In this document: positions 1 to 10,332 of the stretch, piece by piece
Layout of the letters: every line of letters starts with the position of its first letter
Numbering within the stretch: the first letter of the stretch is position 1
NCBI RefSeq assembly: GCF_001949145.1
Contig: NW_019091666.1
Coordinates: 53,425-116,615 of the forward strand
DNA from: Acanthaster planci
Taxonomy: Eukaryota; Echinodermata; Asteroidea; Valvatida; Acanthasteridae
Direction: 5' to 3'
Length of the DNA: 63,191 bases
The notes under the pieces: model-generated
Seen by the model: only the letters and a program-made list of their open reading frames with translations
Told to the model about the DNA's origin: nothing
The model's database searches: none
Position numbers and translations under genes: made by a program

Positions 1-3000
1 GCGTTTACAGACTCATTTGCAGTTGCAAGAAACGCCTTCAAGGACAACGTCAGGGGATGGGGATCCCATCATCAAGCAGATTGCAAGGCTTTCATTTTTG
101 TCACTCCAACCATGGCCATTGGTGGGACTTGGAATGCTGGGAGAAGATTCCAAGCTTCAACGCCATATTGCCGACTGGTAGTTTGCCCTTGAAGCGTGCT
201 TGTGTAAAAAACCTGCACAGGGAGGAAGCTGACTAGAGTCAATTTTCCCTTTCTTCGCCACGAACAACTTATGTCTCATTTGGTTAACATCAGTTGTGTT
301 ACACCCAAGAACATACGTCACAGGTGAAATCTTGAAGAACACTAAAAAAAGCTTTTGGACAGCTCCCATTCTGCTCGTAACTGAGTGAAGGCTGCTGGAT
401 AGTTTGTGTTTTTCATTATTAGTTTCAGGGCATTCAATTTCCCCTTGCCTCCAAAGGCACTCAATGTGCCACAGCCAGTGAAGGATGTGTACCTGGCAAT
501 GACCTACAGGCACTTTGACCCAGTGTGAGAGCAACTCTGGAGACATCAGTTAATCTTTGGCCATTTCTTATTCCACATTTGATGTACAAATGAGACTGTA
601 TGTTACCTTCCAAAGCAAGGGCCATGACAAGAACATCAGTATCTACTACAGAAGTGATTAAAGAAACATATTCTGCAGCAGCATGCTAAGCACCTAAGAA
701 CATGCAGGTGTCTGCTTCCTCCTGTCTGCAACTTCAGTTGATACTTCGGATATGAGCTTATAGTATTTGCTTTTACATGCGACATACAGTGTTTTTTGCC
801 AAGTTTTCTCTTAATTGGAGTTTTTGCCAGTCCCTTACAAGATAGTTGATGAGATTTGTCTTGCCTTTGGAAGAGGACAAAAGAGGTCTCCACCGTTTGA
901 TCTTGTGACCATCAGCAATATTGCTGAACAGGCTCATTTCATCAATAATGCAAGTTGATGGACGGGGTATTGATTTTGCTGGTGTTGCTTTCTTCTCAAG
1001 ATTTCTTGCCAACGCTGTCCTGTTAGTCTTCTTCAGGGTTCCATCAAAGTTGGCTGAAGACGATGGTATTGGCCCTAGTGGATGCTCTAGTGCTTTTTCC
1101 ATCCGAAGAGTTCTACCCGTTGAAATTAGCAGCATTTGGCCAAGAGCTTATGGGTGTTTCCATTTGATTTCAGCTGCCTTTGCGTACAGCGCTTCATCAA
1201 AGACACAGATACATACTGCAAACCAACAGCATCTTTGATCGTTTTTGTCTGGCTTAGGAGTTCATAGACTGTGGGCAGGTCACTTGCTGGAGCATTTATT
1301 GTTGGAAGGTAACTTATTGTGTCTTGAGCAATAGTGACCTTATCCCTAGTCAAAACATTGAAACCATTCCACCCACTGATTTGGCGGATCAAAGACCAAA
1401 CCAAATCTTTCAACAACGCTGTGGGTTCGGCAGCATTCCCATCAACATGCAGGATTTCCGTTTGTGGTAGGCCAGGACGTTCTCCAGCTATGTAAGATTG
1501 TAGCATAATATCGCTGGGTGGGAGTAAGACACTGCGTTTTTTTTCACATTGGTGCAGACGATGCCTCTATGGGAAGTCAGCTGTGTATACTTTGGGTTTA
1601 ACTACTATACCATTGACGCGATGAGATGTTCCACCACCGGTTAGGGTCTCTTCAAAACGATCAATATTGTCGTAGGCTAATGTGACTGGGACGTCTTGGT
1701 AAATGTTTGAAGGAACAGAGAAATTGAAATCTTCTCCCCTCTCTAGTTTTTGAAGGCAAAGAGCTGTGTCTCAATTTATTCTAGCTTGGAATAAGATATT
1801 GCATGCCCTAGACGATTCAAAGTATTAACTTAACATTTCCAGTCAATGTTTTGATAGCCCAAGGGAGCAGAATATGCTTAGCTGTTAAAAAAGAGCCCCT
1901 ATCGACTGCGTACACACAATCCTGCGCAAGTGAATGTACGAGTCTCTTTTCCCGTAATGTTGGTGTGCTGACCTTCTCAACAGACAAAAGAATGTGAAAG
2001 AAAGAAGAAAGTGACAAGGGGAGAGACACGTACTCGGTATTCAGCTCATCATGTTGTGGCAGCAATCCTTGGTTTATATCTTTCTGTGATGTCTGTATGC
2101 CAGCTCTCAGATACACTGCTACTTTACTGACAACTTGGCCACGATCTGAAGAATAGACATGACCGTAACTCCTGTTTTACCTCAATTAACTCATTTGCCA
2201 GTTCGGTAATTGATAAATTGTCAGGAGTGACAAGCGGCTCGCCCTGCTTATTGGGGATATATATTATATAATAGTATTTTAAGAACTCTCCCTCAAGATG
2301 GGTGGGTTCTTTGTGTGTGTTTCAATTTCTTCAATTCTTAGTAATTTCATGAACGCAACAAGTTGTTCAGTCATTTCTATCATGGAAAGAACATGAGATT
2401 TGGGGAACAGTTCTGACCTGATATGCTGGAATCACTTTTTGTAGGCAGCATCTTCAGCATTTCCATATGGCAAAGGTTTAACAGTGATCGCACAAGTATT
2501 TTTGTCATCAGGACAAAGATTTCCTGTATCATCACACTTGTAATCTCTTGTGTAATCACGACAACAGGTCTTTTGTAATGTGCTTTGACAGCTACCAATT
2601 CAGGTGAGGTGGTGGCTAAAATCTTATAATCTACCTTCAAAGTGGCCACTTGACGAACTTTATTGTCAGCGCAAATTTCACGTGCTTGAAAAAGAGGTTC
2701 TTTTGTCCGGCTACGCCTCATGTATTTGTTGCTTTTGTCACAAAAATGAACACCTTCTGATAAACACGTGATTTGGTAGTACGTTGTTCCCTTGGTGACC
2801 TCCTCTGGTATGTACTACAACCTGCACCCGTGAAACCATCATCGCTCTCCACTTTGGACAGAGCAGCGCAAAGACTTTTTATAATGTCCAAATGTACTCC
2901 AACAATTTCTGTGGTAATATATGTCTGGAATAGCTGTCGCTGATAGCTGATGAAGAAACTTGTAGTATGGGCTCAAAGGCACGAAATTTTGCCGCATTGA

Positions 3001-3064
3001 GCAGGGTCACCCTCGAAGACGGATCTTTGGGGCATATAAGATATGCAATGTTGTCTTCTGTCAA
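1..3064 (-). pseudogene. Decayed copy of a multi-copy metazoan gene family of unknown function
   Basis: Read on the - strand from high to low coordinates, broken frames give the ordered landmarks of a large family that I recognise as many uncharacterised proteins in corals, lancelets and other invertebrates. These are a CRDYTR segment near 2540, SLAQDCVYAV near 1920, GGGTSHRVNGI near 1625, GHKIKRWRPLL near 900, DTDVLVMALALEGN near 620, and FTGCGTLSAFGGKGK near 470, where the family usually has TGCDT. RANYQSAIWR then CNCK follow at 1-190, with a start of a CXC-like cysteine region. The frame shifts several times, for example inside 440-700. In-frame TGA codons occur at 157-159 and 13-15 where arginine is expected, as after CpG decay. 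The gene runs off the left edge. The 2879-3064 stretch is taken as its N-terminal part with less certainty. The function of the family is not known to me. I am sure it is broken and fairly sure of the family. Confidence 0.72.
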
Positions 3065-5032
3065 ACATATAATACAAATCTGTGTACCTTTGGATTGGGA
3101 ATGACATGCTCGAGGTTTCTTCGAGGGTACAGGGCATTATGGCCTATGTTTTTCGTTGTCACATTCTATTTGGGACACTCTGAGAAAATATTTCAGAATG
3201 TCAGAAAGAAATAATAATTGCCCCTAAAGACAGCAAGCTAAGGGTAGGTAGGAAGATTGCCTCAAGAACGCATCAAAAACTAGGCTTTATAGTTTATGCA
3301 AAATTGACAGCATGATAAAGCAGGAATGACAGTTTAAACATGAAAAATGTATCAAGCAGCAATAGAATAGCCTAGAGTATGGATTAAGGAGAGCATGTAA
3401 TACCTAATCCTGCACATGTAGGCCTAATCACTCCATCAGTAGTCCAGACCGTTTACACAACAGGGTGGTGCAATGGGCCTAACATGTACACTACAACGGC
3501 ATGGTAACTTAATGGTAAATCACACTCACCAGAGACTCACAATCAGTGCAAGATCGGCAAGGTACAATTCATGAAGGCTACAAGCAAAGTTGCTTTCAAC
3601 CGGGGGAAAACTGACAGTATCAGAATTTTGTGCTTATAGCGACCTCGTAAGCAAGTGAAGCCACAGCGGCCATGACAATGCTAAACTTCAAGTGATGGTC
3701 ATTTAGCTGATTGTATTCTTCTTTTAACGATATTGCACAGGATTGTCATACTAATGCACAACACTTACACTTTTCTCTGCCTCCTTGCATTCAAATAGGG
3801 GCGTGTATTTTTTTCCGGCCAAAAACTCTACAAGCGAACATGACCCCTCAAAGGTGTACGTGTCAATGTGCTTTACGTGGTCTGGACACAAGACTTGTTG
3901 ATCGTGATCTTTGTGGTCCTTACCAACGACTATTTCGTGGTTCCAAATGCGTTGCACGCGCAGGCCACTATTAGCAAGAAGTTTTGAGAACCGTTTTCGC
4001 CTTACTCTATGTAAAAGAGGAATACTTACGCTCCACTTAGTAGAGCTAGCCGGTATATATCCTATTTTCTTGCACTAAAAGCCGATTAAATCAAGCCCTG
4101 AATAATTCTAAACACATAAACTGACCTGTTACTGTTAGCAAGTCACTCTTTCATGAAAACCAATAAATATTGTGAATCTGCTCAATGTAAACATGGGCAC
4201 AGCACGGGTAGTCTTCCACGTGATGAACTTCGGCTGTTTCCTGTCAGCTGAACACATTTCCTTATCGTATATGAAATTGAGATGCAAATTTTGATGAATT
4301 CTTTAAACAGCCGCCTGTTGCGTACGCTGAAGAGGACTCTGAAAGCTTTGAAATTTACCGCTAAAACCTGTCAAAAACTGGTAATAAGCTACCAGTTTAG
4401 AAGGTCTATCATATTGTTTTGTCCTTTTATTTTTCTCATCATAAAACTCATATGAGAATTAGACCCTCAAGATGGTGCCGACAAATTGGCTGGCCCATGG
4501 ACTGAAAGGGACGGCTACGAAGCATGTATAAATGCATTGCACCCGTAACTGGAGTTGAACTGTAGACCCCACTACGTAAATCCTGCCTTTAACCAGTTAA
4601 ATGAAAAATGCTCAACCCTTCTCCTGGATTATACACCTCTGCTTCGGAATCCGCACTCTTGAACTTTTTTGCATAATACCTCCAGAAATCATAACCCCTT
4701 GTAACCATGATTTATTAGAGAAATGAAAGTTTTACTGGCGGTCAGTCAAGCCCTTGTGAAATGTATTATTAGGTACAGTGTGCGACAACCGTTACGGGTC
4801 CGTCTTTCGACACGGATCATTGTGAAAGAGGCGTGTTCAGCTAAAAGATTGTTTACAGGCAATTATTGTTGATAGAGACTGCAATAAAATTAAGCTTCGT
4901 TTGCAAAGTTCAAAGTGCGGGTACTGAGCGACAGTAGGTGACTCTAGGTGGAACTGGGCATTCTTGGAGCGTAACAGAAACTAGCTTCTGTAGCTAGAAG
5001 AGTCTCAAATCATTCAGGATTAAAAAAGGGAA
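3065..5032. other. Stretch without a recognised gene
   Basis: No reading frame with recognisable protein features is seen. A 68-codon open frame on the - strand at 3751-3957 is unassigned; it has no recognisable motif and no convincing splice borders. The lower part probably holds the 3' untranslated region of the peptide gene whose stop is at 5033. A - strand AATAAA is present at 4711-4716. Confidence 0.5.
4711..4716 (-). terminator. Possible polyadenylation signal of the peptide gene
   Basis: TTTATT on the + strand is AATAAA on the - strand, about 320 bases past the stop codon of the exon at 5033-5173. The placement fits, but such hexamers are common in AT-rich DNA. Confidence 0.3.
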
Positions 5033-5173
5033 CTAGGTCAAAATAACTTCACCGGAATTAAAGCCGACAAGGAGAGTCTTGGCGATTTCTTCTGGGGTCA
5101 TGTCAGCCAAGTCCGCACTGTACAGTTGCAGCAGCTGCTCCTCCTTCGATGGCAGGACTTCGAGATCGGACTC
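5033..5173 (-). CDS. Last coding exon of a small secreted peptide gene
   Basis: On the - strand an acceptor ending GAATCAG is followed by 46 sense codons and a TAG stop at 5033-5035. The product starts ESDLEVLPSKEE, continues with LLQLYSADLADMTPEEI and ends with GEVILT. It is acidic, has no cysteine and no dibasic cleavage site, and reads as helical. The exon begins in phase 0, which matches the phase 0 donor of the signal-peptide exon at 10153-10221. Joined directly, the two exons give about 69 residues with an intron of about 4.98 kb; further exons in between cannot be excluded. I do not recognise a family. A - strand AATAAA at 4711-4716 would give a 3' UTR of roughly 300 bases. The coding nature is inferred from base composition, the open frame and splice phase. 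Confidence 0.55.
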   Translation of the reverse strand, partial: ESDLEVLPSKEEQLLQLYSADLADMTPEEIAKTLLVGFNSGEVILT

Positions 5174-8100
5174 CTGATTCACAAAAAGTGCACATGGTCA
5201 TAACATATTTGTAATGGGAACAGGGAGAATAAGGATGGGGTGAAATATAGTAAGGTTATGACTTGCCCAGCGATGAAAATCTGAGACGTTTGCGGGATAC
5301 CCTTTTAATTAAAATCGCTGAAAAGCGATCTTGATTAAACCGATGTACAGTTGAAGTTGTGTTTCACACTGCAGATCCTTATGTCAGTATGATGTTTTAG
5401 ACATTTAAAAATGTTTTGAGTGCTATTCAATGTACTTTGGTTCTCAAAATTCTCACAAAAATGTTTACATTCGGCTATTAACTTTAGTGTAGCTCGAAAA
5501 ACTAAGGCGGAATTGATTCAATAGCCAACCCCTGTGTCAAAGAGCTTGAGGGCGGATATACCCCTATAATGGCGATTTACACCTAGGCATGTGATTTATA
5601 AAACCACTGCATAAAAAATACTTCTATTGTTATAATTAGTTCAAGGAGAGTGGATGATGAGAACAAACTGTGTTATTTATGAGTGGTTTTATTGCTACAA
5701 TATGGCACGGATAAATTTTCAAGTTTTTGCAAACACGCTTTCAGAGCACTCTTCTCATCCAGTGTAAGAATTATACTTGGACAGATGAGATTTTTACAAA
5801 TGTTTTCCTAATGGTATACCCATGACTGATATGAGTGATCATTTATTTGCCTTCAAAGCAATAGACAAACGTACAATGAAAAATTGGAAAACTTCAAAAC
5901 CGTTAAGCGTGTTTGCAAAAATTACTTGCGCAAGACAATGTTGATGAGACCTGTGAGAATTTCTTAAATCGTCTGCGGCATCGTTTTGATAGAGGTTTTC
6001 CACAGTGTGAGCTCAACATTTCTGTGGGGATCCTAATTTTTCACAAGAGTAATTTCCAAATGTTGCGCCCTAGACGGTGCCCTTTGTCAATCAGCCTCTT
6101 TGCATTGCCACGGAGACGAGGCGCACCCTGGCCGAAATTATCGGGTTATCAGCTCTTTTCTTCTAACTTTGGAACCGTAATCTGGTAGAATTAGTTGTTT
6201 ATCGGCATCGTGAATAATCAGAGAGTTGGCTGGGATATATGACATCCGCTAAATCGAATGGATCATGAGGCTTTGGCGGAGTATATCTTCCCGTTTTGGC
6301 TGGGTTTCTCTGGACTCACGAGCGACAGCTTTGTGCACAACGTATTTGTACACGGGGACATGCATCACGCGTGCGGTGTGCGCGGGTGAACGTGTGGCAA
6401 TTTTCAGTGACCTTTGACACACATCCATAGCAACCGAGTTTCGTGCACGTGTGCATGGTGTACACTGATTCATACTTGCTTTTGCAGTGGTTACTATAAC
6501 ATACTTGTATAAACTTTATGAGAGCACGAGTGTAGTATGGGTTTCATGCTCGTACATTATTTTTTTCAAAACCTTGTCTTATTTTGTACAGGATGATTCA
6601 GGCCTCTAATATCTGATGCAACAAGAATATTGAGGCACCAAGCCCACGGATGTTGGTGAGTCTGGAGTCAAGCCCATGCGTACTTTTGAGTGATACCCAG
6701 TTGGTGTGATGTCCAATAGTTGGGAAACACACTTTGACATGTGTATAACAGTATACACGTGAAATGTTCTCATTTATTTATGTAGTGTTATGTGCAATTA
6801 ATTTACAGGGATTTAATTTCATCTTGGGATTTTTGTAACCGGCCAACATAGAAACAGGGAAGCTAGACGTTGGTGTCTGTTCTTGACTTTGTGGATCTCC
6901 TTACCGGAGGATGCACGTCCTCCACCCTGATGGAACCGTACGGTTTCTTCCTACACACGGAACGCACCGGGCGTCGCCTGCGACCTTACAGTTGTACAAT
7001 ATCAAAATCATCGTGGATAGAGAAATGAATCTATGATTCAATCAGAGAACATAATCTGTACAAAAATATCTTCACAATCAAACAGTTAATGGTAAATTTG
7101 TCTACATAAAGTTAGAAAAAACATGTTAACATATTGTGCTTATGGTAAAGAAAATAGGGGAAATATTTCAATGGCACAAAGAAGATTATCGATTCTTTGC
7201 TTGGTGAAACAAGTGTCAGTCAAAATCCGTCCTAATTACTTTTAGAATAGGAAGCAGTTCTGTTTCAGTTAACTCTGCTATTTCAACCACACACTATTGC
7301 CGATGGTGTTCCATAGGACTCTGTTTAGGGTCCCTTATTGCCATATATTTGAATGAAATTTCCTGTCGTCTTTATGTTGATGAAATGAGTCTTTCACATA
7401 ACCATCAAATTGTAAATACAACCACTGGCAATCTGAATTCAGAACTTGTACGGGGAATGAATGGCTCTTGTTGAAAAGAACGCTCAGTTAAATTACTCAA
7501 AACAAATTGCATATTTGTTAGCTCTCTTCAAAATAATTACACACTTAAACACGAAATACTTTTTTATCAGTTGGCGTAGTACTACATTAAAACTAGGTAA
7601 AGGGTCCTGGGTGTTTAGCTGGATCAGAGCCTCTCTTTGAGTAAAAGTACTGACGTCTCGTGTACCGGGGTTATCTGAAACAAAATGTTCCGATGAAAAC
7701 TATACTTTATTTAGGACACTTTGTCCAATTTAACTTTAAATTTTTAATTGTATCAGTTAGTATGTGTTTTGTATTTCAATTAGTCTGGATAGCCTCTTTG
7801 ACAGAATTTATTTCTTTTTGGCGATACTTCTGGAGCTGTTTACTAAAACGTTATTGTCTTCGTAACCTGTTTTCCCCGGTAAATGAATAAACTGATATGA
7901 AATAAATGTTCTTCCCTTAAATTATACCGTTCTTTCTTACTTAAATCGGCCTCTCAGTGCAAAAGCTGTTTTACTTTGCTGAAGAAAGTTTTCCGAATAA
8001 TATCAAAAAACAGATTACTCACACAACTCCATCATTTGTTGAGTAAGGGATGCAAACTGTAAACTAACTTTTTTTTTTAACTTGAACTTCGGTAAATGTT

Positions 8101-9191
8101 TTTGTATATACAAACATGGTCTTTAAGTGCGCGATTTAAATGACTGTTTTATAACCGTCCCCTTGTTGCATTCCTTTGCAACTAGAAGTGACCTTGGATG
8201 ACTATAGTTTTAATTATAACTGTATTTTGTTTTCCATAAACAGTCTTATCCCAAGATTTGTGTCCTTTTAGACCAACCTTAATACGGAAACGACAGTCTC
8301 TCAACCCTAAATGCATCAGAAACCAAAAACCTACATAGTTGTTTGATAAAACTTACAACTATGTTGACATGTAATCATGTCAGTCTGCTTCAATGCTTCA
8401 AGTGGTCTGGTTTCAACTGATAACATATCTGTCTTACTGTTGTCCGTCCTTGCAGTGTATCGTATTGTATTGTCCCATATCTCCTATCGCAGGTTTCTGG
8501 TCTAGTCTTAATTACTGTTGGTGTAATGGGGAAATCCAAAAGCACACTGTTTCATTTTTCCCCTTACTGTTGATAATAAATCAAACTATGTACAATTACC
8601 GAACTTGATAATACGTCAGTTCTCATTCATTGTAATAACACATTTTCTTGTATGTAAGCAATTCATATATTTGGGACGTCTTCCGTCGCCACATGAAATA
8701 AATGTATGTCATAGTACGGGGGAGGGGAATACTTTGTCGTCAGGGGATAGTTAATTTTTTAATACCGTCTTGCAACTGTCGACTAGTCGGGATAATGGAT
8801 CTTCTGACCCCGCTCTAGTACCAAAACAAGGCATAATGTGTATTGGGAAAAATAATTTGTAGCTGACTGATCAAGCATTCGTTAAAGTGAGACAGACCAG
8901 GCCAATAAAACGGTAAATGATTTTCTCAGAAAATGTGCTTTTGAATTTGCAAAATAAAAATTGAATTTGGCGAACATTTTGAAAACGACGCATAACCGGG
9001 TGATATTTTTTCGCAGTAACACCGCCTGTCTTTTGCATCGTGCATTGCAGTCATTCATCATTTAATTAAGGGATTACAAAATCTTTATGGGGATTTCAGT
9101 TTGACCTTTTTTTGCGACTTGTAACAAATGTGCAATCTTACAAGGTAAAAATTCGTCTTTAACTGTTTATTCTTTGGTGTTTTTGTTTTCA

Positions 9192-9278
9192 GTTTCATTT
9201 GTTGCGATGCAAGGTCGAACATTGAAGGGAATTCCTTCAACTAGTTTCTTTGGCCCAAAAATGCAGCCAGATGGTTGT
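9192..9278 (+). CDS. Possible isolated exon on the opposite strand
   Basis: The segment is preceded by a pyrimidine-rich stretch ending TTTTCAG and followed by GTAAGT. One frame stays open across it and contains MQGRTLKGIP and FFGPKMQPDG. No partner exon was identified and no family is recognised, so it may be a chance combination of splice-like sites. Confidence 0.22.
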
Positions 9279-9402
9279 AAGTAAAAGCAAGACTACAGTA
9301 GGCAGAGCATTGTCATATTCTCCTTAACACTTGAAGCTTAGCTCGTCCATAAAAGGCCTAGCGTGGACAACACACACACACACAAACAAGTGTGTATTTG
9401 CC

Positions 9403-9556
9403 TGCAACTGGGGACCCCCTATTGTTCCTCTTTTGCTTGTACTATAACTTTTTTAGAAGACCACCCATATGTTTTGTACGCAGTTGTCAATCGGGGACCC
9501 TGTGTCAATCAGGGACTTTATTGTCCGCTATTGTTCAGGGTCCCCAATTGAATGCA
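9403..9556. mobile_element. Short MITE-like repeat with GGGGACC termini
   Basis: The ends are inverted copies of each other: TGCAACTGGGGACC on the left and GGTCCCCAATTGAATGCA on the right. The interior repeats the motif CGGGGACC. A second copy of the right part, with few differences, lies at 25023-25140 next to the assembly gap. Both copies continue to match a few bases past the right terminus (GAAACAAACTCA). A CA microsatellite of about 16 bases adjoins this copy. There is no coding capacity. Confidence 0.6.
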
Positions 9557-10152
9557 GAAACAAACTCATCCACACTCTCTTTTCAAAACTGCGCCATCAG
9601 GTTTGTGTAGTAGATTGATTGTTCAACTTAACAAAGGGGTGTCAAAAGCCCTCTGTTCTGTTGGCAACAAACAGATGACCTCTTGTTTTCTCTTTCTCTC
9701 TTTTTTTCTTTTTTCCAGTTGTCACCTCACCAATGCTTTAAAAGACTACACGTACCGGTTCAGCTAAATAATCATGAATATTGAAACATATATCAATTTA
9801 ATTGAAATTTTCAAAGAAGTTAACTTTTGTTAATACTCATACGAATACTTATGCTTGACCTGCCGTACCTTTAAAACACACTATGGCTCGAAATTCCCTG
9901 CACATTTAGCGTAATAGGTTGATTCCAGTTTTAAACAAATGGGTAATGGCAAAGGTACCTAACTGGATTGAGAGTATTCATGTGCACATCTTCCAATTTG
10001 TCGGAGAAAACAGATGATTGACAACCTGATGTAGAATATCACTAACAGCAGTTATGAAGTAATGGACCAATGCTTAGAAACAAAGTAAGAACATCACCAC
10101 CCATTTTAAAGATGTAGCAGTGGTTTAAGACGCTTTGTAAGTCGGTACTCAC

Positions 10153-10221
10153 CATTATGGCCGAAGATGAAACCGTCACCAACGCGGCTGCAAGAGCCAC
10201 CAGCTTCCACATGGTAGTCAT
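10153..10221 (-). CDS. First coding exon (signal peptide) of a small secreted peptide gene
   Basis: The ATG at 10219-10221 opens a 23-codon exon. It reads MTTMWKLVALAAALV followed by TVSSSAIM, and then a consensus donor GTGAGT. The composition is that of a secretory signal peptide: one lysine near the start, a hydrophobic core, then SSSA as a likely cleavage site. Exons that end just after the signal peptide are common in secreted peptide and protein genes. The exon ends in phase 0. A good TATA box lies about 100 bases upstream. The partner exon proposed here is 5033-5173, also phase 0. The gene product is probably secreted; its role is unknown. Confidence 0.65.
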
Positions 10222-10323
10222 TCTCAAATCTTTGAAGTGAAGTCTCTGACTGGAAATTGAAAAAATGGCCAGGTGTACTCGGAAGAGAAAATCACTGTGA
10301 ATGAAAAACTCGTTGTAGAGTGA

Positions 10324-10332
10324 CTTTATATA
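10324..10332 (-). promoter_or_regulatory. TATA box of the secreted peptide gene
   Basis: The - strand reads TATATAAAG here, about 103 bases before the ATG of the signal-peptide exon. This predicts a 5' UTR of roughly 70-80 bases. Few of the other candidate promoters in the window have so canonical a TATA element. Confidence 0.6.

Larger units (their letters stand above)
5174..10152 (-). other. Presumed intron of the peptide gene; no other confident - strand exon
   Basis: This interval separates the signal-peptide exon from the acidic last exon. It is AT-rich and contains a MITE-like repeat at 9403-9556. A short + strand open frame lies at 6911-7036 and an exon-like + strand segment at 9192-9278. 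I found no - strand exon that keeps phase 0 on both sides. Confidence 0.4.

Noticed and set aside
6900-6990. Cysteine-bearing - strand exon joining the peptide gene
   Set aside because: Its acceptor would be AAG and its donor leaves phase 2, which does not fit the phase 0 exons at 10153 and 5173 without losing the open frame of the last exon's best reading.
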